A stretch of DNA of 64,000 bases from Micromonospora sp. NBC_01796 (GCF_035917455.1 NZ_CP109078.1:186001-250000); one strand, 5' to 3'. Positions 8,301 to 17,067 are shown, numbered from the stretch's first letter. Program-made: numbers and translations. The notes: a model not told the origin generated them from the letters alone.

Positions 8301-8906
8301 TCAGGCGGTGGCTTCCCGGACCAGGTCCACGAAGTACTGGTGCACCCGCAGATCCCCGGTCAGCTCCGGGTGGAACGAGGTGGCGAGCAGGTTTCCCTGC
8401 CGTACCGCGACGATCCGGTTCGCCGCCGGACCCTCGGTCACCCGGCCCAGCACCTGGACCCCGTCACCCACCCGCTCCACCCAGGGAGCCCGGATGAAAA
8501 CGGCGTCGAACCGGGGACCGGGCACACCGGTGATCTCCACCGGGGCTTCGAACGAGTCGACCTGCCGGCCGAACGCGTTGCGCCGGACGGTCATCTCGAT
8601 GCCGTCGAAGCCGCGCTGGTCGGGTCGCCCGTCGAGGACCTCGGTCGCCAGCATGATCATGCCGGCGCAGGAGCCGTAGACCGGCATGCCGTCGGTGATC
8701 CGCTTGCGGATCGGTTCGAGCAGCTCGAACTCGGCGACCAGCTTGCTCATCGTGGTGGACTCGCCGCCCGGGATGACCAGGGCGTCGACGTCGTCCAGCT
8801 CCGAGGGCCGGCGGATCGGCCGGGCGATCGCGTCGTCGGTGCTGGCCAGGGCCAGCAGGTGCTCGCGTACGTCACCCTGCAACGCGAGCACGCCGATGGT
8901 GGTCAT
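8301..8906 (-). CDS. pdxT: Pyridoxal 5'-phosphate synthase glutaminase subunit PdxT
   Basis: This 201-residue class I glutamine amidotransferase supplies ammonia to PdxS for PLP synthesis. Visible motifs are [11 protein letters not shown] at the N-terminus, GGES at 47-50, the nucleophile Cys in YGSCAGM (Cys80) and the His-Glu pair in SFHPELTGD. Start: ATG 8906 fits the usual family N-terminus and has GGGAG before it. An ATG at 8942 would add 12 atypical residues and overlap pdxS. The gene follows pdxS by about 25 nt, so they form one operon and one enzyme complex. Confidence 0.96.
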   Translation of the reverse strand: MTTIGVLALQGDVREHLLALASTDDAIARPIRRPSELDDVDALVIPGGESTTMSKLVAEFELLEPIRKRITDGMPVYGSCAGMIMLATEVLDGRPDQRGFDGIEMTVRRNAFGRQVDSFEAPVEITGVPGPRFDAVFIRAPWVERVGDGVQVLGRVTEGPAANRIVAVRQGNLLATSFHPELTGDLRVHQYFVDLVREATA

Positions 8907-8931
8907 CTGCCGCTCCCGTTTGCTACCGGGT

Positions 8932-9849
8932 TCACCAGCCACGCTCGGCGAGGCGGTGCGGCTGCGGGATCTCGTCGACGTTGATGCCGACCATCGCCTC
9001 GCCCAGGCCCCGCGAGACCTTCGCCAGCACGTCCGGGTCGTCGTGGAAGGTGGTCGCCTTGACGATCGCGGCGGCCCGCTGCTCCGGGTTGCCGGACTTG
9101 AAGATCCCCGAACCGACGAAGACCCCCTGCGCGCCGAGCTGCATCATCATCGCGGCGTCCGCCGGGGTCGCGATGCCTCCGGCGGTGAAGAGTACGACCG
9201 GCAGCTTGCCCGTCTCGGCCACCTCACGGACCAGCTCGTACGGCGCCTGGAGCTCCTTCGCCGCGACGTAGAGCTCGTCCGGGGCGAGCGAGCCGAGGCG
9301 GCGGATCTCGCCCAGGATCTTGCGCATGTGGGTGGTCGCGTTGGAGACGTCACCGGTGCCGGCCTCGCCCTTGGAGCGGATCATCGCCGCACCCTCGGTG
9401 ATCCGGCGCAGCGCCTCGCCCAGGTTCGTCGCCCCGCAGACGAACGGCACCGTGAACGCCCACTTGTCGATGTGGTTGGCGTAGTCGGCCGGGGTCAGCA
9501 CCTCGGACTCGTCGACGTAGTCGACACCGAGCGCCTGGAGCACCTGTGCCTCGACGAAGTGGCCGATCCGGGCCTTGGCCATCACCGGGATGGAGACCGC
9601 GTTGATGATGCTGTCGATCATGTCCGGGTCGCTCATCCGGGAGACGCCGCCCTGGGCCCGGATGTCGGCCGGCACCCGCTCCAGCGCCATCACCGCGACC
9701 GCACCGGCGTCCTCGGCGATCTTCGCCTGCTCGGCGGTGACCACGTCCATGATCACGCCGCCCTTGAGCATCTCGGCCATCCCGCGCTTGACTCGGGCAC
9801 TGCCGACGACGGGGCTGGCGGACTCTGGCTGCACGGCGGAATCGGACAC
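8932..9849 (-). CDS. pdxS: Pyridoxal 5'-phosphate synthase lyase subunit PdxS
   Basis: The 305-residue PdxS/SNZ protein condenses ribose 5-phosphate, glyceraldehyde 3-phosphate and ammonia into PLP. Visible features are the amidotransferase contact region [20 protein letters not shown], the first catalytic lysine in VMAKARIGH, the second in RSKGEAGTG, and the phosphate-binding AGGIATPAD and GSGIFKS. The start is GTG 9849 with GAGGAG nine nt upstream. It is first gene of the pdxS-pdxT operon. Its position between the PIM genes and yebC matches mycobacterial gene order. Confidence 0.97.
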   Translation of the reverse strand: MSDSAVQPESASPVVGSARVKRGMAEMLKGGVIMDVVTAEQAKIAEDAGAVAVMALERVPADIRAQGGVSRMSDPDMIDSIINAVSIPVMAKARIGHFVEAQVLQALGVDYVDESEVLTPADYANHIDKWAFTVPFVCGATNLGEALRRITEGAAMIRSKGEAGTGDVSNATTHMRKILGEIRRLGSLAPDELYVAAKELQAPYELVREVAETGKLPVVLFTAGGIATPADAAMMMQLGAQGVFVGSGIFKSGNPEQRAAAIVKATTFHDDPDVLAKVSRGLGEAMVGINVDEIPQPHRLAERGW

Positions 9850-9975
9850 GCTCAGTCACTCCTCAGGGGCGGGATTCACATTCCGCAACCGATGTTACGC
9901 GCGCCCGACGCCCCGCCCCACAGCCAATCAACCCCCCCGTGGCCTCCCCTGTGCCCAACCTCACCCCACCCAAAA

Positions 9976-10059
9976 CCCCGTCGATCTTGCACTTGTGGTC
10001 GTGGACGAATCACCACTTTCACCACATCCCCTGGCACCACAACTGCAAGATCGACGGGG
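9976..10059. repeat. Intergenic hairpin, GATCTTGCACTTGTGG type
   Basis: Arms 9976-9999 and 10036-10059 pair over 24 bp with one mismatch around a 36-nt loop. The core CGATCTTGCACTTGTGG recurs in the hairpin at 40900-40977. It lies between the stop of the membrane-protein gene (10124, minus) and the pdxS start, after a C-rich transcript stretch. It may be a terminator or a dispersed palindromic repeat. Confidence 0.8.
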
Positions 10060-10060
10060 C

Positions 10061-10140
10061 TCTGGGTGGGCGGGGCGGGTGGGGACGGGGCGGGGTGGGT
10101 GGGGTGGGGTGGGGTGGGGTGGGTCAGGCGGGGGCGGGGC
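10061..10140. other. G-rich tract (C-rich on the transcript)
   Basis: The plus strand is almost pure G with T interruptions (repeats of GGGGT). On the minus-strand transcript this is a C-rich, G-poor run covering the last codons of the membrane-protein gene and leading into the hairpin at 9976-10059. It could form a G-quadruplex in DNA or act as a Rho-loading stretch. A similar tract lies at 17034-17085. Confidence 0.5.
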
Positions 10141-10699
10141 GGTTGTCGGGGGTTGGGGTGGGTTGGGGCAGCGGGGGTGGTGGTGATGGTGGTGAGGGTG
10201 GTGAGAGGGCGGCGGGGAGGGGGTGGAGGGTGGGGTCGTCGACGTCGAAGTAGGTGGGGCGCTCGTGCTTGCGAGCCATCCGGAGCAGGCGTACGACGGG
10301 GCGACGGCGGGCGGTCAGCGCGTCGCGTACGAGATCGGTGTGGACCTGGCGGGCCAGGCCGAGCCGGCGGCTGGCCGCGATCACCGACTCGGCGGCCGGG
10401 TCGTCCGCCGCGATCGGGGTGAAGCGGAGCTGGCGGGTGAGGTCGTTCTCGGCCGCCTCACGCTCCTGCGGTCCGGCGTCGAGCGCGATCCGGGCCGCCG
10501 CGTAGAGCTCCACCGAGAGGTGCTCCTCGGCCAGCACCGCCGCGGCGGCGGCCCGGCGCAGCAGGTGCGCGTCGAGGGACCGGGCGGCCGAGGCGACCCG
10601 GATGTGGAGCCGGTCGACCCGACCGGCCGTCCAGGACAGGTACACCGCGATCAGGCCGATCACGGCGACAGCACCCACCAACCACCACATGTGCGGCAT
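10124..10699 (-). CDS. Single-pass membrane protein of the PIM locus
   Basis: The 191-residue protein has one N-terminal membrane helix (WWLVGAVAVIGLIAVYLSW, residues 5-23) and then a long helical cytoplasmic region (~25-150) rich in Ala, Arg and Glu, ending in a Pro-rich tail. It has no enzyme motif. In mycobacteria the gene at this place, next to pimA, encodes a membrane protein with a NUDIX domain. The present protein has a comparable membrane N-terminus but no NUDIX box. I infer a locus-conserved membrane protein of unknown role. It lies 83 nt downstream of pimA. Confidence 0.75.
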   Translation of the reverse strand: MPHMWWLVGAVAVIGLIAVYLSWTAGRVDRLHIRVASAARSLDAHLLRRAAAAAVLAEEHLSVELYAAARIALDAGPQEREAAENDLTRQLRFTPIAADDPAAESVIAASRRLGLARQVHTDLVRDALTARRRPVVRLLRMARKHERPTYFDVDDPTLHPLPAALSPPSPPSPPPPLPQPTPTPDNRPAPA

Positions 10700-10782
10700 C
10701 GTCGTGCGGCTCCCTCATCCCGTCCGGCCGGAGGCGCGTGTACGCCGCCGGCACCTGCATGCGAGCCGACCGCCGTCCCGGC

Positions 10783-11943
10783 TCAGCGTGGCCCCACCCA
10801 CTCCTGGTCGATCACCCGTCCGTCGGTGGCCTCGATCGCAGCTGCGTATACCTCCAGAACCCGGCGGGCAACCATCGGCCAGTCGAACATCGCCACGACC
10901 TCCCGCGCGCAGGCCGACAGGGCCGCCCGGCGCTCCCGGTCGTCGAGCAGTTCGACGAGCGTACGACGCAGCGCCTGGGCGTCACCGGTGGGGAAGAGCT
11001 GCCCGGCCCGGCCCCCGTCCAGCACCCGGCGGAACGCGTCCAGGTCACTGGCGACGATGGCGGCTCCGGCGGCCATCGCCTCGGTGAGGATCATGCCGAA
11101 CGACTCACCACCGGTGTTCGGTGCGACGTAAACGTGCACACTGCGCAGCATGCGTGCTTTGTCCGCCTCGGAGACCAGGCCGAGGAAGGTGATCCGATCG
11201 CGCAGCTCCGCCGGGACGTCCTCCATCAGCTCGGTCGGCTCGCCCGGCCCGGCCACCAGCAGACGCAGGCCGGGGCGTTCCGCGGCGAGCGCCACGAACG
11301 CCTCCCGGAGCAGGGCGAACCCCTTGCGCGGCTCGGTGAACCGGCCGAGGAAACCGATCGTGCCGCCGGTGCCGGGCGCGCACTCCCCCGGCCACCCCGG
11401 CAACGGCTCGGCGTCGGCGAACTTCGCCACCGCCACCCCGTTGGGGATCTCCACCGCGCCGCCGTCGAGGTGCTCCACCTGCACCTTGCGGGCCAGTGCG
11501 CTGACCGCGATCCGGGCGGTGATCCGCTCCAGCACGATCTGGAGCATGCCCTGCGCCGCGGCGAGCGCCCGGGACCGGGTCATCGCGGTGTGGAAGGTCG
11601 CCACCACCGGACCCCGCGCCGACATCACGGCCAGCAGCGACAGGCTCAACGCCAGCGGCTCGTGCACGTGCAGTACGTCGAAATCGCCCCGGGCGATCCA
11701 CCTGCGTACCCGGGCGGTCGAAACCGGGCCGAAGGTGATCCGGGCCACCGACCCGTTGTACGGAAACGGCACCGACCGGCCCGCCGTCACCACGTACGCC
11801 GGTAGCGGGGAGTCCTCGTCCGCCGGGGCGAGCACGCTCACCTCGTGTCCGAGACCGATCAGGGCCTCGGCCAGATCCATGATGTGGTTCTGCACCCCGC
11901 CCGGCACGTCGAAGGAGTACGGGCACACGATGCCGATCCGCAC
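10783..11943 (-). CDS. pimA: Phosphatidylinositol alpha-mannosyltransferase PimA
   Basis: This 386-residue GT4 enzyme transfers the first mannose from GDP-mannose to phosphatidylinositol on the inner membrane face. The N-terminal acceptor domain begins GIVCPYSFDVPGGVQNH. The C-terminal donor domain has GFLGRFTEPRKGFALL and the GT4 E-x7-E region in NTGGESFGMILTEAMAAG. Start: GTG 11943, since PimA proteins begin at this MRIGIV-type motif. Upstream extension would run into the acyltransferase gene. It follows that gene by 14 nt, as in other actinobacterial PIM operons. Confidence 0.93.
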   Translation of the reverse strand: MRIGIVCPYSFDVPGGVQNHIMDLAEALIGLGHEVSVLAPADEDSPLPAYVVTAGRSVPFPYNGSVARITFGPVSTARVRRWIARGDFDVLHVHEPLALSLSLLAVMSARGPVVATFHTAMTRSRALAAAQGMLQIVLERITARIAVSALARKVQVEHLDGGAVEIPNGVAVAKFADAEPLPGWPGECAPGTGGTIGFLGRFTEPRKGFALLREAFVALAAERPGLRLLVAGPGEPTELMEDVPAELRDRITFLGLVSEADKARMLRSVHVYVAPNTGGESFGMILTEAMAAGAAIVASDLDAFRRVLDGGRAGQLFPTGDAQALRRTLVELLDDRERRAALSACAREVVAMFDWPMVARRVLEVYAAAIEATDGRVIDQEWVGPR

Positions 11944-11957
11944 TTGCGCCCTCCCCC

Positions 11958-12890
11958 TCAGGCCGGCCCGGGGGCGGCTGGTGTCACCGGGTCCGAGGGT
12001 GCCCGATCCCCGTCGGCCAACCACATCCGCTGCAACATGTGCCAGTCTTCCGGATGCTGGGCGATACCGGCCGCGAGATGGTCGGCAATGTCCTGGGTCA
12101 GCGCCCGTACCCGCTCGGTGAGGGTGCCGCTGTCCGGGTCCGGCAACTTCAGCGGGCCGATCAGCTCGGCGAGCGCCTTGTCCGGTTCGTACCACATCGA
12201 GGCGACGTAGAGCGGGGCCCCCGTACTGAGGGCGAGCAGGGCCGGACCGGCCGGCATCCGGGTACGGGCACCGAAGAACCGGACCTCGATCCCCCGACGG
12301 GTCAGGTCCCGGTCGGCGAGCAGCGGCACCACGTGCCCCTGACGCACCCGCTCGGCGAGGACGTCGAACGGCGGCTGCTGCCCCCCGGTGAGCGGGATGA
12401 TCTCCATGCCGAGCCCCTGACGGAACTCCAGGAACCGGGTGTAGATCGCCTCCGGCTTGAGCCGCTCGGCGACCGTGGTGATCGGCCAACCCATCGCCGC
12501 GACCCAGGCACCGGCCGCGTCCCAGTTGCCCCCGTGCGGCAACGCGATCACCGCGCCCCGCCCGGCGGCCACGTCGGCGGCCAGCATCTCGGTCCCGACC
12601 AGCTCGAACGTGGCCAGCCGCTGGGCGTGCGACAGCGACGGCAGCCGGAACAGCTCCAGCCAGTAACGCGCGTACGAGCGCAGCCCACGCCGTACGAGCT
12701 GGTCGAACTCGGCCTGCGGCAGGTCCGGGCCGACGACCTGGCGCAGGTTGTTCGCCAGCCGCTTCACCCCGGGGCCACCCTGCCGGTACGCCCGGTCGGC
12801 GCCGAGCCGGAACACGGCGGCGGCCAGCGGCCTGGGCACCGTACGGGTGATCCGCCAGCCGGCCAGATAGCCCAGCTCGACCAGATTCAC
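11958..12890 (-). CDS. PIM acyltransferase (HtrB/LpxL-like)
   Basis: This 310-residue lysophospholipid-acyltransferase-superfamily protein acylates a mannose of PIM in the related mycobacterial pathway (PatA/Rv2611c type). The catalytic HxxxxD motif is present as LPHGGNWDAAG near residue 119, followed by RFFGARTRMPAGPALLA and a PEDWHMLQ C-terminal signature. It lies between pgsA and pimA, which defines its pathway. It has no signal peptide but amphipathic N-terminal helices for membrane contact. A gap of 37 nt separates it from the pgsA stop. Confidence 0.9.
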   Translation of the reverse strand: MNLVELGYLAGWRITRTVPRPLAAAVFRLGADRAYRQGGPGVKRLANNLRQVVGPDLPQAEFDQLVRRGLRSYARYWLELFRLPSLSHAQRLATFELVGTEMLAADVAAGRGAVIALPHGGNWDAAGAWVAAMGWPITTVAERLKPEAIYTRFLEFRQGLGMEIIPLTGGQQPPFDVLAERVRQGHVVPLLADRDLTRRGIEVRFFGARTRMPAGPALLALSTGAPLYVASMWYEPDKALAELIGPLKLPDPDSGTLTERVRALTQDIADHLAAGIAQHPEDWHMLQRMWLADGDRAPSDPVTPAAPGPA

Positions 12891-12927
12891 CCGACCACGA
12901 TCCCGGCACTCGGTCCGATCATCCGCC

Positions 12928-13578
12928 TCACCGGTCCACGCTCGACTCGGTCGGCTGGGCCGGCTGTGCCTGCTGGGCCGCCTGGCGGTAGACGTGGGTC
13001 ATCCGCTGTCCGACGGTGAAGACCGACACCGCGGCCAGCAGCCAGAGCGCGACGGTCAGCGCGTGCGGGACCCCGGCACCATCGAGGATGCCGCCGATAC
13101 CCACGATGATCAGGCGCTCGGTGCGCTCGGCGATGCCCACGTTCGCGGTCATCCCGAGCCCCTCGGCCCGCGCCTTCACGTAGGAGACGACACCACCGGC
13201 GACCAGGCAGACCAGCGCGCCGGCCACTCCCCACTGGTCACCCTCGCTGGCGAGCCAGAAGGCCACCGCCCCGAAGACGGCACCGTCGGCCACCCGGTCC
13301 ATGCTCGAATCGAGGAAGGCGCCGAACTTGGTGGAGCCACCGGACATCCGCGCCATCGTCCCGTCGAGCAGGTCGGTGAGCGCGAAGAAGGTGACGATGA
13401 TGGCACCGGTGACGAGGTAGCCGCGGGCGCCGAAGCCGAGGGCTCCGATCAGCACCCCGACGGTACCCGTCACCGTTACCGCATTGGGGGTCACGCCGCG
13501 GCGCAGCAGCGCGCGGGCGACCGGTTCGATGACGCGGGTCAGGCCCGCGCGGGCAGATACTTGGAAGATCTTCGCCAT
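12928..13578 (-). CDS. pgsA: Phosphatidylinositol phosphate synthase (CDP-alcohol phosphatidyltransferase)
   Basis: The 216-residue integral membrane enzyme joins CDP-diacylglycerol and inositol 1-phosphate. The CDP-alcohol phosphatidyltransferase signature D-x2-D-G-x2-A-R-x8-G-x3-D-x3-D is complete: DLLDGTMARMSGG followed by GAFLDSSMD near residues 69-90. About six hydrophobic helices are visible. It is the first gene of the pgsA-acyltransferase-pimA group. Position and motif favour the inositol-type enzyme rather than PGP synthase. The upstream 327-nt gap is divergent with the GTPase gene. Confidence 0.92.
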   Translation of the reverse strand: MAKIFQVSARAGLTRVIEPVARALLRRGVTPNAVTVTGTVGVLIGALGFGARGYLVTGAIIVTFFALTDLLDGTMARMSGGSTKFGAFLDSSMDRVADGAVFGAVAFWLASEGDQWGVAGALVCLVAGGVVSYVKARAEGLGMTANVGIAERTERLIIVGIGGILDGAGVPHALTVALWLLAAVSVFTVGQRMTHVYRQAAQQAQPAQPTESSVDR

Positions 13579-13905
13579 GGCGGTCTCACGATAACGGTCG
13601 CCGCGCCGATCGTGGTAAGCCCGGTGGTGTCACTTGCCGGCGTGGGGTTGTGTACCGTCCGCCGCGGGCGTGGACCGCGTATGGGAACGTGAGCTGGGTA
13701 ACGTAACGAAACGTCATGTTCCCGGCATCCGGCAGGCTACCCCAGGAAATCGCCGCGAGGCACCCGGGCCGCTTCCCGCCGGGACCCGCCCCGCTGCGGT
13801 TCCACCCGGTCGCCATCGCGGCGCCCACCACCAACCACCGGCATGTCGTCGCAGGCCAGCGGCGTGTCGTCAGCGACCAGCCACCGGCAGAGGGAGGTGC
13901 GCCCG
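13579..13905. promoter_or_regulatory. Divergent promoter region pgsA / GTPase
   Basis: This 327-nt spacer separates two divergent genes and holds no convincing gene. A lower-GC patch with the repeated motif GTAACGTAACGAAACGT lies near 13698-13714 and the stronger AGGGAGGTG ribosome site precedes 13906. Promoters for both directions are expected here but cannot be placed precisely. Confidence 0.4.
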
Positions 13906-15174
13906 ATGGCGCAGAAGAGTCAGGACAAGGGCGGCACCGGCCTCGCGCCGATGGCGGACGAACCCGCCAACATCCGCAACGTGGTCCTCGTCGGCCACTC
14001 CGGGGCCGGCAAGACCACCCTGGTCGAGGCGCTGCTCGCGGCCACCGGCACGATCACCCGGGCCGGTACGGACACCGACGGCAACACCGACCACGACCCC
14101 GCGACCGTACGCCAGCAGCGCTCCGCCGCCCTCGCCTGCACGACGTTCCGGCACGACGGGATCAAGGTCAACCTGCTGGACACCCCCGGTGACGCCGACC
14201 TCCTCGGCGAGGTGCGGGCCGGTCTGCGCGCGGCCGACGCGGCCCTGTTCGTCGTCTCCGCGGCCGGCGGAATGGACGCGACCACGGTCGACCTCTGGGA
14301 GGAGTGCGCGGAGGTCGGCCTGCCCCGCGCCGTCGCCGTCTCCCGGCTGGACCACCCCAAGGCCGACTTCGACGAGGCGGTGGCACTGTGCCAGCGGCTC
14401 TTCGGCGACAACGTCGCTCCGCTGTACCTGCCGATGCTCGGCGACGACGGCGTGTCGGTGGCCGGTCTGCTCGGTCTCATCACCCGCCGGGTCTTCGACT
14501 ACTCCGAGGGCCTTCCGGCGGACGTACGCGACCCCGACCCGCAGCACGTACCCGCCATCGGCGAGTCCCGCGACGAGCTGATCGAGGGAATCCTCGCCGA
14601 GAGCGAGAACGAAACCCTGCTGGACCGCTACCTCGATGGCGAGGAGATCGCCGTCGACGTACTCATCGACGACCTGGAGACCGCGGTCGCGCGCGGACAC
14701 CTCCACCCGGTGGTGCCGGTCTGCGCCGAGACCGGCGTTGGGCTCGACGCCCTGATCGAGGTGCTGACCTCCGCCCTCCCCTCGCCGCTGGAGCACGACC
14801 CGCCCGTGGTCACCGGCGTGGACGGCTCGCCCCGGCCGCCGCTGCCCTGCGACCCGGACGGCCCGCTGGTCGCCGAGGTGGTCACCACAACCGCCGACGG
14901 GTACGCCGAGCGGATGTCCCTGGTCCGGGTCTTCTCCGGCACGCTCCGCCCCGATCAGGGGGTGCACGTGTCCGCACCCGGGACGGCCGGACGCGACCAC
15001 CCCGACATCGAGATCGAACGCCTCCACACCCCGCTCGGCACGACGCTGCGCGAGGTGTCCGCCTGCGTCGCCGGGGACATCTGCGCGATCACCACCTCCG
15101 GCGACCCCGAGGCCGGCGACACCATCTCCGCCAGGGAGGTCCCGCTACGGGTCGAGCGGGGGGAAATGGTCTGA
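13906..15174 (+). CDS. EF-G-like GTPase lacking C-terminal domains
   Basis: The product is 422 residues, against about 700 for EF-G and EF-G2. It has an EF-G2-type G domain: P-loop GHSGAGKTTL, a RQQRSAAL switch segment, LLDTPGDADLLGEVRAGLRAADAALFVVSA. It also has a domain II-like part (AERMSLVRVFSGTLRP, ending GDTISAREVPL). It then stops. Domains III-V, needed for ribosomal translocation, are absent and I find no continuation in any downstream frame before the HIT gene. The G4 motif NKxD reads SRLD. It could be a decayed paralogue or a reduced GTPase with a new role. The ribosome site AGGGAGGTG is excellent. Confidence 0.8.
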   Translation: MAQKSQDKGGTGLAPMADEPANIRNVVLVGHSGAGKTTLVEALLAATGTITRAGTDTDGNTDHDPATVRQQRSAALACTTFRHDGIKVNLLDTPGDADLLGEVRAGLRAADAALFVVSAAGGMDATTVDLWEECAEVGLPRAVAVSRLDHPKADFDEAVALCQRLFGDNVAPLYLPMLGDDGVSVAGLLGLITRRVFDYSEGLPADVRDPDPQHVPAIGESRDELIEGILAESENETLLDRYLDGEEIAVDVLIDDLETAVARGHLHPVVPVCAETGVGLDALIEVLTSALPSPLEHDPPVVTGVDGSPRPPLPCDPDGPLVAEVVTTTADGYAERMSLVRVFSGTLRPDQGVHVSAPGTAGRDHPDIEIERLHTPLGTTLREVSACVAGDICAITTSGDPEAGDTISAREVPLRVERGEMV

Positions 15175-15256
15175 CCGGACCGCCCGCACCATCTCGCGCG
15201 GTGGCACCCGTTCGGGAGCACCCGCCGGTCGCTGCCGCTGACGCCACCGGGGTCCG

Positions 15257-15799
15257 TTACGGCCAGGCGGTGGTGAGGAGGTTGCGGGTGTCGGTCAGCA
15301 GCTGGGGCAGGACCTTGGTCCGGCCGATCACGGGCATGAAGTTGGCGTCGCCGCCCCACCGGGGCACCACGTGCTGGTGCAGGTGGGCGGCGATGCCGGC
15401 ACCGGCCACCCCGCCCTGGTTCATCCCGATGTTGAAACCGTGCGCGCTGCTGACCTTGCGGATCACCCGCATCGCGGTCTGCGTGTGGTCGGCCAGTTCG
15501 GCGGTCTCCTCGGCGTCCAGCTCGGTGTAGTCGGCCACGTGCCGGTACGGGCAGACCAGCAGGTGCCCCGGGTTGTACGGGTACAGGTTCAGCACCACGA
15601 AGACCCGCTCGCCCCGGGCGACCACCAGGCTGTCGTCGCCCTCCCTGCCCGGTGCCAGGCAGAACGGGCACCCGGACGGTTTCTCGTACCCCTCGGCCGG
15701 CTGGTCCTGCCCGGAGATGTACGTCATCCGGTGCGGGGTCCAGAGCCGATCCAACCCGTCCGACAATCCGGTGTCCGTGTGCCGCGCCGCCCCTGTCAC
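15257..15799 (-). CDS. HIT-family nucleotide hydrolase/phosphorylase
   Basis: The 180-residue protein carries the histidine triad HLHQHVVPRW at about residues 139-148, plus GCPFC near 44 and NLYPYNPGHLLVCPYRH, typical of Ap4A phosphorylase-like HIT enzymes of actinobacteria (Rv2613c type). It probably cleaves dinucleoside polyphosphates. In mycobacteria the homologue lies between thrS and pgsA. Here the GTPase gene and the pectinesterase gene have come between. It starts 16 nt after the pectinesterase stop, so it may be read through from that gene. Confidence 0.9.
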   Translation of the reverse strand: MTGAARHTDTGLSDGLDRLWTPHRMTYISGQDQPAEGYEKPSGCPFCLAPGREGDDSLVVARGERVFVVLNLYPYNPGHLLVCPYRHVADYTELDAEETAELADHTQTAMRVIRKVSSAHGFNIGMNQGGVAGAGIAAHLHQHVVPRWGGDANFMPVIGRTKVLPQLLTDTRNLLTTAWP

Positions 15800-15815
15800 A
15801 CCGGTGATCCTACGT

Positions 15816-16871
15816 TCAGCGTCGCGGATCCCACCCGTCCGTACCTGCCAGGTAGGCGCTCGGGGTCAGCGCGGCGGCCTGCGCGGCGGTGAGCTGCGGC
15901 CGGTCGGTTCCGGAGGCCGCACCGGGGCCACGGTTGCGGTACTCGGCGTAGCGGGCGTCGCGCCAGGACCAGGTGCCGAAGTCGGTCCACGGGGCCGGGT
16001 TGACGTGGGCGCCGAGGGTGCTGTCCCGAATCACCGTCTGGGCCATGGCGAGCGGATCGTTGCTCGGGTGCCAGGGGCGGCCGAGGTAGACGGTGCCGGG
16101 CGCCACGGTGCCGGTGAACTTGCTGTCGACGAAGAGGAAGCCGTACGGGTTGGCGGTGTCGGTGCTGGCCGCGGTGACGTACCCGTTGTTGGTGGTCGAT
16201 GCGCGGTCGAGTGAGCGGATCTCGCACCGGTCGAAGACGGCGGTCCCCCGGCCGAAGATGAAGTCGACGTCTCCCTCGACGTAGCACTTGCGGAAGTAGG
16301 CGCGGCTGAAGGTGGCCACGTCGGGGCTGTTCACGTAGAGGGTGTCCTGGTTGCCGAGGAACCGGCAGTTGTCGAAGACCAGCCGATCCGCCCGGGTCAG
16401 TACGGCCACCGCCTGCTCGCCGCTGGTGCCGGGATTCGCCGCCTCGTCGAAGTCGTTGGCGAAGGTGAGGTTGCGGGCACTGAAGTCGGCTCCGGAGATG
16501 GTGACCGAGGCGCTGCCCGAGGTGCCCCAGGTGCCGCCGTCGGGGCGGGGCGTGCCGTTGGCCCGGTTGTCGACGATCACCACCTGGCCCGGGTCGGCGC
16601 CCTGACCACGAAAGACCAGGTACGGCTTGTCGGCGGGGATGATCACCTGGCCGACGTACCGGCCAGGTTTGATCTTGATGGTGAAGGTCGACGGGTTTCC
16701 GGCCGGCACCAGGTCGACGGCGGCCTGGATGCTCGTCACGTCACCACTCCCGTCGGCGGCAACCGTCAGGTACGGCCCCGGCCACCCCCACGCCTCCCGC
16801 CCGAGCGTGAGCGGCCCGGCAACGCCCACCCCGGTGGCGAGCCCAGCCGCAAGCAGAGTCCTACGTCGCAT
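15816..16871 (-). CDS. Secreted pectinesterase (CE8)
   Basis: The 351-residue protein begins MRRRTLLAAGLATGVGVAG, a signal peptide with an Arg-rich n-region (Tat-like). The CE8 beta-helix motifs are present: GRYVGQV, the catalytic region NQDTLY (~172), DFIFGRG (~205) and YLGRPW (~264). It would de-esterify plant pectin outside the cell. The ATG at 16871 is chosen because it opens the signal peptide. The frame continues upstream to 16964 without a good site. A LacI-type palindrome lies at 16893-16908. It interrupts the conserved thrS-HIT neighbourhood, suggesting later insertion. Confidence 0.92.
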   Translation of the reverse strand: MRRRTLLAAGLATGVGVAGPLTLGREAWGWPGPYLTVAADGSGDVTSIQAAVDLVPAGNPSTFTIKIKPGRYVGQVIIPADKPYLVFRGQGADPGQVVIVDNRANGTPRPDGGTWGTSGSASVTISGADFSARNLTFANDFDEAANPGTSGEQAVAVLTRADRLVFDNCRFLGNQDTLYVNSPDVATFSRAYFRKCYVEGDVDFIFGRGTAVFDRCEIRSLDRASTTNNGYVTAASTDTANPYGFLFVDSKFTGTVAPGTVYLGRPWHPSNDPLAMAQTVIRDSTLGAHVNPAPWTDFGTWSWRDARYAEYRNRGPGAASGTDRPQLTAAQAAALTPSAYLAGTDGWDPRR

Positions 16872-16892
16872 ACGCGCACACCACCCCGGTCT

Positions 16893-16908
16893 AGGAAAGG
16901 GCTTTCCT
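16893..16908. promoter_or_regulatory. LacI-type operator candidate before pectinesterase
   Basis: AGGAAAGGGCTTTCCT has 7-bp perfect arms around GG and resembles GAAAG-CTTTC operators of LacI-family sugar repressors. It lies 22-37 nt before the pectinesterase start. No LacI-family gene is adjacent, so the regulator would act from elsewhere. Confidence 0.5.
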
Positions 16909-16969
16909 CCCCAGGGCAGACTACGAACCCCAACAACCCCCGTCAATGCCCCACCCCCGCTCACCCAGG

Positions 16970-17033
16970 GCGTTGATCATGAAGTTAGCGCGTTTTCGAT
17001 CTTCTCCAGTGTCGCTAACTTCATGATCAACGC
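16970..17033. repeat. Perfect intergenic hairpin, GTTGATCATGAAGTTAGCG type
   Basis: Arms 16970-16990 and 17013-17033 are perfect 21-bp complements (arm: GCGTTGATCATGAAGTTAGC plus G) with a 22-nt loop. It lies 34 nt beyond the thrS stop (minus strand), after a C-rich transcript stretch. It is terminator-like and of the same general class as the hairpins at 1265, 9976 and 40900. Confidence 0.85.
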
Positions 17034-17067
17034 GACGGGGCGGGGTGGGGTGGGGTGGGGGTGGGGG

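Noticed and set aside
10061-10140. G-quadruplex as a functional element
   Set aside because: The tract could form one, but it overlaps a Pro-rich coding end and nothing ties it to regulation. It is described only as a G-rich tract.
10783-12909. One 708-codon frame that could suggest an acyltransferase-PimA fusion
   Set aside because: The N-terminal half of this frame is not acyltransferase sequence. The acyltransferase is read in another frame (11958-12890) and PimA starts at 11943.
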